Assembly: GCA_038093515.1 (NCBI GenBank)
Contig: JBBPSI010000009.1
Coordinates: 62,001-126,000 of the forward strand
Reading direction: 5' to 3'
DNA from: Butyriboletus loyo
Lineage: Eukaryota > Basidiomycota > Agaricomycetes > Boletales > Boletaceae
Length of the DNA stretch: 64,000 nt
Shown here one piece after another: positions 54,187-64,000 of this stretch. The stretch's first letter is position 1. Each line of letters starts with the position of its first letter. The notes below the pieces were generated by a model. It worked only from the letters and a program-made list of their open reading frames with translations, did no database searches and had not been told where the DNA came from. The translations under genes and the position numbers were made by a program.

Positions 54187-56882
54187 ATGTCAGACCGTCC
54201 TACTTTGCGACTGACACCCCTCGGTGCTGGTCAGGAAGTTGGCAGATCCTGTGTTGTGCTACAGTACCGAAACAAAACTATCGTTTGTGATGCAGGCATC
54301 CATCCCGGTCGCTCTGGAATGGCAGCTCTGCCCTTTGTGGATTACCTGGACTGGAACACTGTCGACGTTATACTGATCACGCAGTACGTGAGAGGTTGTT
54401 TCGCGGTGGCTATTTTGATGTCTTACCGTCTCTAGCTTTCATCTTGACCATGTTGGCGCATTGACCCACATCATTGAGAAGGTCGAGTGAAGAGCCATAT
54501 GCTGCATGACCTATTGACTCACCATCCGCAGACTAATTTCAGACAAGGAAACGGCAAAGTCTACATGACACACCCCACGAAAGCGATGTATAAACTCGTG
54601 ATGCAGGACCTTCTTAGTGCTAAGTGCGTCGCCAACTTGATTCTCCCTTGCCTTATTCCTAACCAGGATTTTCTAGTCTGTCCTCTCTTGGTAGCCTCTT
54701 TACGACTACCGAGGTGTCCCAGTCGCTATCTTCTATCGTTCCCGTCTCCGTGCATCAGTGGGTTTCGCCATGTCCCGGCGTCTCGTTCACTCCCTACCAC
54801 GCAGGACATGTGCTCGGGGCTTGTATGTACATGATCGATATCCTAGGCCTTCAAATCCTATACACTGGCGACTACTCTCGCGAAGAAGACCGTCACTTGG
54901 TGAAGGCGGAAATCCCTCCCATCCGACCCGACGTGCTCATTGTCGAAAGTACCCACGGCAAGCATACCTTTGAGTCGAGGGCTGAAAAGGAGCTGCGATT
55001 TACGACGCTCGTACACGAGGTTCTCCGACGCGGCGGACATGTGTTGTTGCCGGTATTCGCACTCGGGACGGCACAGGAGTTGCTTCTCATCTTGGAGGCG
55101 TACTGGGAGGAACATCCTGATTTACATTCTATCCCGATCTATTATACGTCTGGTCTTGCACGAAAGTGCATGGCTGTGTATCAGACCTATATACATACGA
55201 TGAACGCCGACATTCGATCGCGATTTGCAAGGAGGGATAATCCTTTTGTGTTCAGGTGGGTATCTCTGGCGCGCTTGTGCATTGCGTTCATACATCCTCA
55301 CAGACATGTCTCGAGTGTTCCTCCGCAGCGGGGCTGGATGCAGAGAATTGCTCGTGGCCCTCCATGTGTCGTGCTCGCGAGTCCTGGTTTTATGGACTCG
55401 GGTAGCAGCCGAGAACTGCTTGAACTCTGGGCCCCGGAACCTCGGAACGGTCTCATCATTACTGGATACTCTGTGGAAGGTACCTTGGCCAAGGTACGTG
55501 GTATTTCGACTTGGTCGCAGACCGGCCGTAGTATCTATCAAAATGTGTATTTTACTTGTAACGCAATGTATACTCTTTGACTCTGCTCGAGTGATTCTAA
55601 ATCATCCATCTCACCGCACTGATTTCGCAGCATATCCTCAGCGAGCCCGACGAAATCTTGTCACTGAAAGGTGGAGGGTCCAGGATCCAACGCAAGATCT
55701 CAGTCGACAGTGTATCCTTCAGCGCCCACGTCGACTACTCGCAAAACTCGGAATTCATCGAACTCATCGACGCAGAGCATGTGGTAAGTGAACCATCGTT
55801 CGCAAGGGAATCATAGATTGATGCCTTTGCTAGGTCCTGGTTCACGGGGAGAAAACCACCATGGGTCATTTGCGTGCAGCTATGAAGGATCGGTACGAAG
55901 AGCGAGGTGTCGACCGCAAGGTTTATACTCCCGAGAATCTTGAAACATTGGAGCTCTCGTTCCGACACGAGCGCGTCGCCAAAGTCCGTGTTTTTTTCCA
56001 TCCATTTCTATTGTGCTTGAGTCATATTCGTGCTAGGTTATCGGTAGGCTTGCTGCCAAAGCACCGAGGGAAGGTGACATCTTGTCTGGCTTGGTCATTG
56101 CAAAGGATTGCTCCTATACACTCCTCGATGCACGAGACGTCGATGAATTTACAGGACTGTCCATCCCTGTCGTGACGCAGAAACAAAGGGTCGTGATAGG
56201 TGTCGGTTGGGAGTTGGTGCGATGGCACCTTGAAGGAATGTTTGGAAAAATCGAGGAGCGAGTGGACGGAGACCTAGTGAAGACGATAAGGGTTTGCCTT
56301 TGCATGAATTCGCCGGGGACGTTCGCTGATGCTGAGCAAGGTGATGAACACAGTGGACGTGAAGCACACGGGCGAGCACGAAGTGACACTCGAATGGGTG
56401 TCCGGCACCAACAATGACATGATCGCCGACGCGACGCTGGCTCTGTTAGCCGGTATAGACAAGAGCCCGGCATCGGTCAAGTGTAAGATGTTTTTTCGAG
56501 TGATGTCTGGGATGTTTCGGTGACAAGCGTGCGTCTGTAGGGACATCACATTGCTTGCACGCCCATGTCCATGCGGATGCGGGTGCGCGGAACCAGAAAA
56601 TTGCTTGGTTCCTAGAAGCCCAATTTGGCGAGGTGGAGCTGCACTCGGACCCGGACCACGCTCCTGTCGTGATTGTCCAAGTCGATGAGAGTGAAGCGCG
56701 TGTTAATTTGATGTCGTCGGTACGTTACCTTGTTGGGGCGAGTACATGTGCTGATCGTTTATGCTTCGCCGGGGTAGGTGGTGACTTGCGTGAATGAGAC
56801 GCTTAGACGGCGCGTTGAGTCCGTCGTTGAAATGGCTGAATTGACTGTGCGATCGCTCGACGAGCAAGCAAGTGCGAACTAG
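54187..56882 (+). CDS. CPSF73/YSH1-type pre-mRNA 3' endonuclease, first (diverged) copy
   Basis: Eleven exons: 54187-54383, 54436-54481, 54532-54623, 54677-55255, 55304-55493, 55631-55783, 55834-55983, 56037-56291, 56341-56482, 56541-56719, 56778-56882; 695 residues. It begins TPLGAGQEVGRSCVVLQY. The metallo-beta-lactamase motif HFHLDH is at 66-71, YHAGHVLGA and YTGDYSREEDRH follow, and the beta-CASP histidines appear in FSAHVDYSQNSEFI and VLVHGEKTTMGHL. The C-terminal winged segment is present. Against usual CPSF73, two positions differ: ESTHGKHTF instead of ESTYG, and FALGTAQELLLIL instead of FALGRAQELL. Catalytic ligands seem intact, so it may be active but specialised. A paralogue with the canonical residues starts at 63091. 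Confidence 0.92.
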
Positions 56883-57063
56883 TGGATGTAAGACGTACGT
56901 TGTATAACAGATGAATGAACGGCCTTGGTCGCTGTCGAGAACAATGGGGAGTGTGTTTGGGTGTGTTTGTATTGCGTGGTGAGGCAGAACATGAACATAA
57001 ACTTGATGTAAGAGTATCTTGACCCGACTACTCCTGCGATACCTCTCTTCTTTTTATCTCACC

Positions 57064-60000
57064 ATGTCTTTCGCCGATGCTGCCCCAGAGTCGCTCAGGC
57101 CAATTCTCCTTCGTTCAAGCACTCCTGGTCCGTCCTACTTTCATTCATCACCCCGTGCGAGTACTCACGCTTCTTTTCTAGCTCCAAATGAGAAAGGTAT
57201 ACATTCGTCACTCACACATGCTCAGTAACTGACCTTCGCCTCAAGTTCTACTCTACCTAGAGGGTCTCCGAGAATCACAGTCAATGGGTTCCCCAAAATC
57301 TTCGAAGCTCAGTGCTCTCCAGAACGATCAGGATTTCGATGACATAAATTCAAACGTGCAGGACGGTCGCAAAACGGAACTCTCCGTCGCTGGTCGGTCT
57401 GCCGCCGTGAGTGACTCTTCCTCCTACTTCGTTTCTCTCGACGTTTGCGCAGTGCTCAACAACGTGTCCGTAGCATGAACCTGGTCCTCATGATCCGCCA
57501 GGTCCTCACTACGAGTCTTTTGATTCTGGTCCTTCCTTTGGCAACTTTGGCCCTCTCCCAGATCATGCCTCTCATAATGGTGGACCTCCCTGGGGGAACT
57601 CATGGGAGGTGCGTTCCGATGCATCCGGCTTCCTTTATTGTCACGTCATACGAACGCTGTACTGATGACATCGATTTCCCAGTCCCAAGTCAATGGTACC
57701 GCGTATACCGGCGCCAGAGTTCCTCTGCCCACTTCCGTGGCTTCTCCGTTAACTGCGCCGTTGCATATCAACGTGGAACCCCCTTCGACCCCGAGTGGTT
57801 CCAAGTCGACTTCGCGTTCCCAGTTGAGCGCTGCCCACTACAAGTCTCAGAAATCTGTGGTTTCTGTTGCCGAGAGCGAGTCTCACGACACAGTCACCGG
57901 ACGTGCAGTATGTATTTTCATTTTGTCCGGGCTTTGGGGTATCTGACTGTCTTCCCTCATAAGCAAATGAAGGCCTCAAGCAGGGCCCCGACTGCATGCA
58001 GCACTGCCCCCGAAGAGACACCTATGTCACCCTCCCGGCGGTCCCGTGCCGGTTCCAAATCACAATCTCAGTCCCGCGTCGCTACTGATTATCCCCCTTT
58101 GCCACCCAGTACCATGTTGAGCCCGTCTGGACGGACCAACCAACTCCCTACATCCCCCCGTTCACATCACCGTGCACCTAGCATATCCCCCTCTGATTCG
58201 CCAAGCCAGGCCCCCCTAAAGGCGAGGCGCAAAGTTCTCGAAGAGAGAGAAAAGCTCCGTTCGGTCGTCACCACGTCCCAAGTGAACGAGGAGGTTGCCG
58301 CGTCGAAACGTGCCAGCCCTCCGATTATCTCCGGAAACCCCATGTCGCCTTCGCACCAAAGCAGGCCGTTCTCACCCTACCGTCATGCCCCCACGAATGA
58401 GGATCTCCTCTTCGCCGCATCTGCTGCGGCTGCAAAGACCCAGAAAGCGGTTTCTCAGGTCGGTTCTCAAGTAGCTTCGCAGGTCCATTCACAGGTAAAT
58501 GGCGGAGGAAGCAAGATCTCGCATGTTTCGCAGCACACACACATTACCCAACAATCTCATCATACGCAATTGATGCAGCGCACTCATCACTCTTGCCAAT
58601 CTCGTTCTCAGCGTTCTCAAGCTCCCTGCGATGGGGACGATGTAGCTACTCCAACACCTTCGCGTCCTCCCTCACCCTCTTTCTCGTTGAACGCAGCTGA
58701 AGAGGCAATGGTTGCTCAGGCCCTAGCGGCACGTGGTGCTGGTGATCGCACTTCATATGCGCCGAGTGCTTTGGAACCTGATATTGTGAACTCTCACTTC
58801 CATGACATGGACCTCTGCATTCTTCTCCACCAGATGGACGATCTGAGCACGCACGAGGTTGTCAAGAAAGCACTCCGTAAAGCAGTTCGACAGCGTGTGA
58901 AGAGGCTGGGAATGAAGTATGATGCCGAGGTATCAATACTCTATTTCTTTTCGAAGTTTACGACATTCATCAACATTCATCACTTGTTTTCTCACAGTCG
59001 ATCAAACAGTATCGTAAGTCGTTCCATGACCACGACCCAAGTGTCCACCTCGACGGGGACTGGGAACCTACAGTTCCAGTAAGTACACCTTAATCATGTT
59101 TTGTAGTCAATATGTTGAACCCATTATTCAGCAGGAGCCCCCCGAGTGGGCCAAAGAATTGATGAATGGGATGATCAAAGTGCATGAGCGCCTTGACGTC
59201 TTGAGTCCTCAGTCTTTCAATGCATCTATCGCACCTCGCAGCCAGCAGTCGTATGCGGAATCTTCCGATTCACGTCAGCAGTACCGCGGCGGGGACACCG
59301 AGTACACTGAAGGCGGTGACCAATACGGACAGACACCCCGCACGCAGACTGTCAATATCAATACACAAGTGACGGGAACCTTGGCAGAGTCAATGTACCA
59401 AGCTAACGAGACTGAAATAGTTGGTGAGTGGTGACAAGCGGGTTTGAGACGTGCATTCTCATGTTGGTTGCTCCGTGCAGACGAGGAATATACCACTGGT
59501 GGAAATAGTAGCCAGCGATTCGGAGCACAGATCTTGACGGAGACTCGCGAATATTTGAACTCGGATCGTGACGATTCTCCTGGACAACAATTCCTAGAAG
59601 AAGAATTGTATAAACTGAGAGTGAAACCTGGAGGAAGTCAGTCCGCGGTCACTCACAAGACATGGGAGGTTGCTCGAGATGATCAAGAGGAGTACGAGGA
59701 GGGCCAAGGCGCGTTTACTGAGTCTGGCCTTCCAGAGATCCCGGACAGCGGTAACTATACCGAACGCCAAGTCTCATCCCCTCCTTTGCCACCCCTCCCG
59801 CAAGAAGGGAACAGACGGGACCTTGTTCCTTCACAAAACTCGCAGCTGTGGAACTCGGGGCTCGAATCTAACGAAGCGACGCTGCCGCCGCCGTGGCAAC
59901 GAATTCACCAACGATTGCTCAATTGGGCTATCATCTGGCCAATGAGCGAAATCGATGCAGCCCTTAAGAGTACGACTCGAGGACAACAAGTCGATGAGGT

Positions 60001-60731
60001 CGCTTTGAGCATTTGGTCGACGCAAACGTACAAACGTTATGTAAGGAGTCGGATGACGGATGCTCCTGGAGGAAAGGTGGATAGACTGTTCGTACCCCCC
60101 AACGTGGCAGATGCTATCAGCACTGCTGTGTTCAACGGACGACACGGAGATGCCTGTGGAATGCTGAGGGAACTGTGGGCGCCGTTTGGATTTGACGGTG
60201 CGCCGCGTTTGATCGTTGTGCTGGCGAAGCATCGCTCGGACGCGAATCACTGGGTCGTGCACAGGTAACTCGTCCCTTGATGTTGTGGAGCTTTTGAACC
60301 AACCTTCGTCCTACAGATTTTCCTTGCCAGATGGTGCACTGACAACGTACGATTCATACCCAGAGCGAACGCTCCCCGATGGCCGGGTGAGTACGCCGTT
60401 AGATACCTTTCTGAGCCTGCTAACTTCAGCCTAGCCCCTCGGCTGGTGGTTCGCAATCCGTGTTGCATGGCCAGGCGCAATCTACGCAAATCCCGACCAC
60501 CTAATGCAAAAGATGGTCCGCCTCCATCGGCCGATGCAACTCAACATCGACAACTCGGTTGCTGCCGCTGGCATTTGGCGCAATGTGCTGATGGGCTCGC
60601 GTGCAGAACGCAGCCTGGATCTCGAACGGCTCCGCGATCTCATCAATACGGAAGTGAAAAACCTACGACAACGGAAAGCGCAAGGGAAACTGTCCATCAG
60701 TTCACCCAGACCACACTACGAGGACATGTGA
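57064..60731 (+). CDS. Large disordered protein with Ulp1-like C-terminal domain
   Basis: Ten exons: 57064-57196, 57261-57406, 57474-57608, 57683-57907, 57964-58929, 58998-59078, 59132-59423, 59481-60264, 60317-60386, 60435-60731; 1042 residues. Residues 1-700 are Ser/Pro/Gln-rich, with a QVGSQVASQVHSQV repeat and a coiled stretch (KARRKVLEEREKLRSVV). The C-terminus shows RLIVVLAKHRSDANHWVVHR, LTTYDSYPERTLPDG and RPMQLNIDNSVAAAGIW. That spacing of His916-Trp917, Asp933 and Gln979 resembles Ulp1/C48 cysteine peptidases (HW, D, then QxNxxDCG). Here D983-N-S replaces DCG, so the catalytic Cys is missing. I infer a pseudo-peptidase; a chance resemblance is possible. Confidence 0.7.
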
Positions 60732-62009
60732 AACGGACGATTAGAGATTTATCTCCCATTTTCTTTTTTTTCACACCCTCATTTCTTACTACGTATGGAA
60801 TCTGTTGTATGTACGAGTTCTAACGTGATTTGACCTTTTTACCTTTTACTTTCTCTTGGTTTCACGCTTTGCTATTCACTGCTACTCTCTGAGGGTGCAA
60901 AGGTGGAGGATGTTAATACCTTTGTTGAAGGACGAACGAGATGTCGTTTCTCAATATGTGTATGCGTACTTGAATAAAATAAAGTAAACTGATTCATGAC
61001 AACTACTTGATGAGTGAGATTGAGATGCAACGGGAACAGGAACAGGTTAGGATTGGTCAACTATACTGAACTACAGCTTAACGCGAACATGTATATTCTA
61101 TGAAGTTCCTGGATTCCGTCCTGGACTGGCATGTGGTGGTTTACACGAGTAGGACGAAACGCGAAACCATAGTGCCGGACTGTCGGGGGGAAACATCTGG
61201 TGCATATCTCATCTCCTTCTGCTATCTTGAAAATCACCCATACAAGTTTTCGAACTTCCTCCTGATGGATCTCCAGTCGAGAATAGCAACACTGTCCTTC
61301 GTCTCACTCATGAAAGCATCCAAGATGTCGATATCGTAAATGGCCTTGGGGCCTTCTCTCGAACTCTCGAAGTCGCTGCGCTCACAGTTGTGGTCCTGAG
61401 GTCATACGCACCGATTTGACACTCCCTGAGCGCTCTGCTGTTGATGTCTTAACCGATGACCATCGAAATACAGCACATCGACTTACCGATGGACGGACCG
61501 CTGGGACGCCGCTGAGTGTCCCGCTTCCAATACATGGATGTATCTGATGACGGCCATGTGATAGATTTCCATAGGAGGATACCTCGAAGCTGTATAGACA
61601 CGAAGAGCGATCACATCATGAAATTTGCGATGGACACGTCGCTTGTGGTAAGTTATCGTGCGCTGAATGGAATCACGTCGAGGATTTGTGGGTTGGCGAC
61701 ATTATTCCATTTGATGGGATGAGAGGCAAGTTGCGTTTTGCTGATCCCGGGAACTACCAGACTATCGTTGTTGTAGACACCGAGTAGAATATGTATATGA
61801 TTCGGCGATGTGTAGAGGTTGACCCTGGTAAACAACAAAGTTGCTTCATTGTAAATTCGACCTCGCTGAAGGCATCTTTTACACGCCACCAGAGAGAACA
61901 CGTACGGATGCGACCGACTTCCTCGGGTCGTGGGGTGTTCGGAACCATAGAAACAGCAACAAGATCTTGCTTCGCTTCTTGCGTTGGCAATTTGGTACCA
62001 TACCTGTGC
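60732..62009. other. Intergenic stretch with unresolved coding-like fragments
   Basis: 1.28 kb. Plus-strand 61661-61789 reads WNHVEDLWVGDIIPFDGMRG and on to VVVDTE-stop, plus 61525-61650 gives DVSDDGHVIDFHRRI-like text, and minus 61230-61360 gives EGPKAIYDIDILDAFMSET. These cannot be connected by normal introns. They may be decayed coding sequence, or a spliced gene I failed to assemble. Confidence 0.35.
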
Positions 62010-62333
62010 ATGAATTCCAAGTTTACAGTAGCTTCAACACGTCTGACTGTCCCTATAGACTCGAATCCGACTTTGGACTTGGGCGTGAGAGAGAAGAGGT
62101 ACCAGGAGTGTATCCCTTGCGCAAACGGACGGAGGTGGCGTGCATTCGTGCAAGAGGGAACGCACCTGCGCAGGAGAGCGAGAGAAAGAGGGTGAGCGAT
62201 ACAACTCGGGGCGTTCCCGAAAGTGAATTAGCAAGATAACCATAACTAACGCGGTGTCAGGAGACACAAGTACAAGAAAAAGCGGCCTGCGTGGAAGCGA
62301 CTCGTTGTGCCGAATCTTCGAAAACAGGCCTGA
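62010..62333 (+). CDS. Small basic protein of unknown function
   Basis: Two exons, 62010-62191 and 62261-62333, give 84 residues, with a clean GG|GTGAGC donor, an ATAACTAAC-type branch sequence and GTGTCAG acceptor. The protein reads MNSKFTVASTRLTVP, TLDLGVREKRYQECIPCANG and, after the junction, a strongly basic tail GRHKYKKKRPAWKRLVVP ending NLRKQA. The basic tail recalls ribosomal or nucleic-acid-binding proteins, but no family is recognised. Upstream exons may exist, so the start is tentative. Confidence 0.5.
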
Positions 62334-62565
62334 TTTGAAAGAATCGATCGTGGTTCCTACTGCATCTGAGTAAGGGAGTCGTGCTACGGTCCATCTCAAG
62401 GTTATTCCTTCCTACCCGTCCTCCGTAGAAAGATCGCTCTGGCTTTGGATGCGAAGATGGTACGGCGAGGGGGAATATGAGCCGAATCATTGACTAATGT
62501 TCAACCTCATTGTCAAATGCGCCAAGTCGCGAGACTAGAGAGCCGATCATTCGCAGCTCACGTTG

Positions 62566-62891
62566 CTATTTCCCTAGACCCCGCATACTCTCTGCCAACG
62601 ACGCCACGGAATCTGCCTGAGGAATGGGTGATTGTGCCGTAGATGGGTTCTTCAAGGGCTAAAATATGGTTAATCGTGTCGCGCGTCGCTCCAGGTTACC
62701 TTGAATCTGAAATCACGTACGCTGTACAAGAGGTTCACGTCACGGTTCAGAGCATCCCGGACGTGTTCTGACCGATCTTTGGAGAATTTCTCGTTCATTT
62801 TCTTCGCAGCCTGTCTCACCCGAATGTTTTTCTTGCTGGTACTGGACCGAGTTTTGGTGGACTTGGACTTGCGGTTCGTTTTGCTTCCCAT
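62566..62891 (-). CDS. Small lysine-rich protein of unknown function
   Basis: Two exons, low to high 62566-62658 and 62700-62891; 94 residues. The N-terminus MGSKTNRKSKSTKTRSSTSK is highly basic, then comes a charged helix (RQAAKKMNEKFSKDRSEHVR) and, after the junction, PLKNPSTAQSPIPQADS, ending SLAESMRGLGK. The ribosome-biogenesis look is only composition-based. The intron ends GTAACC/TTTTAG restore frame at DFRFK-PLKN. It is divergent from the second CPSF73 copy (about 200 bp between ATGs). Confidence 0.62.
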
Positions 62892-63090
62892 AGCTTTGTG
62901 GATCGTCCAGTGATGGCTCGCTTATGTCAGCCAGCTGTTGGGGGAATTGCTTCAGACGATTTACAACGTGACATGCAACATTCGACTCGATAACTTAACT
63001 TTATTTGTCTTGCTGGAAACCATCCGACGCGGCCCAAAACCTTGGAAGACGCTGTACCCTTTACACTGAAGTAGTCGTGACTCAACAACA

Positions 63091-64000
63091 ATGGCAGACA
63101 CTCCGACTCTGAGTGTGACTTTGCTCGGTGCTGGTCAAGAGGTCGGACGTTCTTGCTGTGTACTCCAATATAGAGGAAAAACCATAGTTTGCGATGCAGG
63201 GGTTCACCCTGCATACAGTGGAATGGCATCCCTACCATTCGTCGATGAACTCGACTGGAGCATTGTGGATGCCATCTTGATCACGCAGTACGTTGTGAAT
63301 CATCGCCCAGGCCGAACACTAACTCGTGAAACACAGCTTCCATCTTGACCATGCTGCTGCACTGACCTACATCATGGAGAAGGTCGGGTTTGATATCTCA
63401 TTCATGTCTTACTTCGACTGACTTCTTCGCAGACCAATTTCAAGGACGGTAAAGGCAAAGTGTACATGACGCATCCCACAAAAGCTGTACACAAATTCAT
63501 GATGCAAGATTTTGTTCGTATGAGGTTTGTCGTCCATCTATGCTTGTTATGGGTCTCGCATTCAAATGTAAACACACCAGTTCCTCGTCGTCCGATGCCT
63601 TGTTCACACCGTTGGAGCTGTCCATGTCTCTCTCTTCCATCATCCCAGTCTCGGCACATCAATTAATCACGCCGTGTCCGGGTGTTTCCTTCACACCATA
63701 TCACGCAGGACACGTGCTGGGAGCTTGTATGTACTTGATTGATATTGCCGGCCTTAAAATCCTTTACACTGGCGACTACTCTCGCGAAGAGGATCGTCAC
63801 CTGGTGAAAGCGGAGATTCCTCCAACTCGACCAGATGTACTCATTGTCGAGAGTACGTATGGAGTACAAAGCTTGGAAGGAAGAGAAGAAAAGGAGCTAC
63901 GGTTTACGAGCCTGGTACACTCAATCATCAGGCGTGGTGGGCATGTTCTGCTGCCCGCCTTCGCTCTGGGTAGAGCACAGGAGTTACTTCTCATTCTGGA
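63091..64000 (+). CDS. CPSF73/YSH1 pre-mRNA 3' endonuclease, second copy (truncated by window edge)
   Basis: Exons seen: 63091-63287, 63337-63382, 63433-63524, 63581 to the right edge. The frame is open throughout. It starts TLLGAGQEVGRSCCVLQY, with HFHLDH at 66-71, KGKVYMTHPTKAVHKFMMQD, TPYHAGHVLGACMYLIDIAG, YTGDYSREEDRHLVKAE, ESTYGVQSLEGREEKELRF and PAFALGRAQELLLIL. These residues match canonical CPSF73, including the ESTYG and FALGRAQELL positions that differ in the first copy. All three introns fall at the same codons and phases as in the first copy, and the second one shares the rare donor type GTCGRG. The 3' half is missing. Confidence 0.93.

Overview
The window is nuclear DNA of an intron-dense filamentous fungus, most likely an agaricomycete basidiomycete. 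The evidence is: nearly every gene is cut by phase-conserved GT-AG introns of about 45-65 bp; exons can be as short as 3-15 nt; genes are packed on both strands with 90-250 bp spacers; and several hypothetical proteins are of a kind seen mainly in basidiomycetes. I saw no convincing transposon, rRNA, tRNA or CRISPR array. Gene models were built by hand: exon ends were chosen from splice sites, reading-frame continuity and conserved protein motifs. Coordinates given in each entry are those models.

Layout. 1-4.3 kb: a large intronless Ser/Pro-rich gene running off the left edge, a flavin-reductase-like gene and a possible broken membrane ORF. 5.3-10.6 kb, plus strand: iron-type alcohol dehydrogenase, Mmt1-like cation diffusion facilitator, cohesion factor DCC1. 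10.8-14.4 kb, minus: a DUF262 protein and a NIPA magnesium transporter. 14.5-20.8 kb, plus: a TCP11/SOK1-type protein, TFIIH subunit SSL1 and an NPF-motif protein. 21.3-23.7 kb, minus: Na+/H+ antiporter. 24.1-27.8 kb, plus: paraoxonase-like esterase and bleomycin hydrolase. 27.8-31.3 kb is a gene-poor stretch. 31.3-36 kb: syntaxin Tlg2 (minus), a tiny Cys/His protein (plus) and NAR1 (minus). 36.2-43.9 kb: a fragmentary membrane protein gene, a vacuolar amino-acid transporter, phosphomevalonate kinase, ferrochelatase and a PPxY protein. 44.2-54 kb: an XBP1/HAC1-type bZIP gene, histone chaperone CHZ1, a DUF6593-like protein, gluconokinase, a CTR copper transporter and proteasome subunit alpha-4. 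54.2-64 kb: two complete-looking 5' halves of the pre-mRNA endonuclease CPSF73/YSH1 about 9 kb apart (the second runs off the right edge), enclosing a 1042-residue protein with a Ulp1-like C-terminus and two small basic-protein genes.

Most genes are unrelated housekeeping genes and I see no operon-like pathway logic. A loose metal theme exists (Mmt1-like carrier, NAR1 and a 2Fe-2S-type ferrochelatase, copper transporter), but the genes are scattered. The observations most worth following are the CPSF73 duplication, in which the first copy has drifted at two otherwise conserved positions; the probable Ulp1-like pseudo-peptidase between the copies; the competing splice solutions of the XBP1/HAC1-type gene, with a CTG-CAGC site in a possible 7-nt loop; and the eukaryotic DUF262 protein, which keeps the motif that defines the bacterial restriction-associated family.
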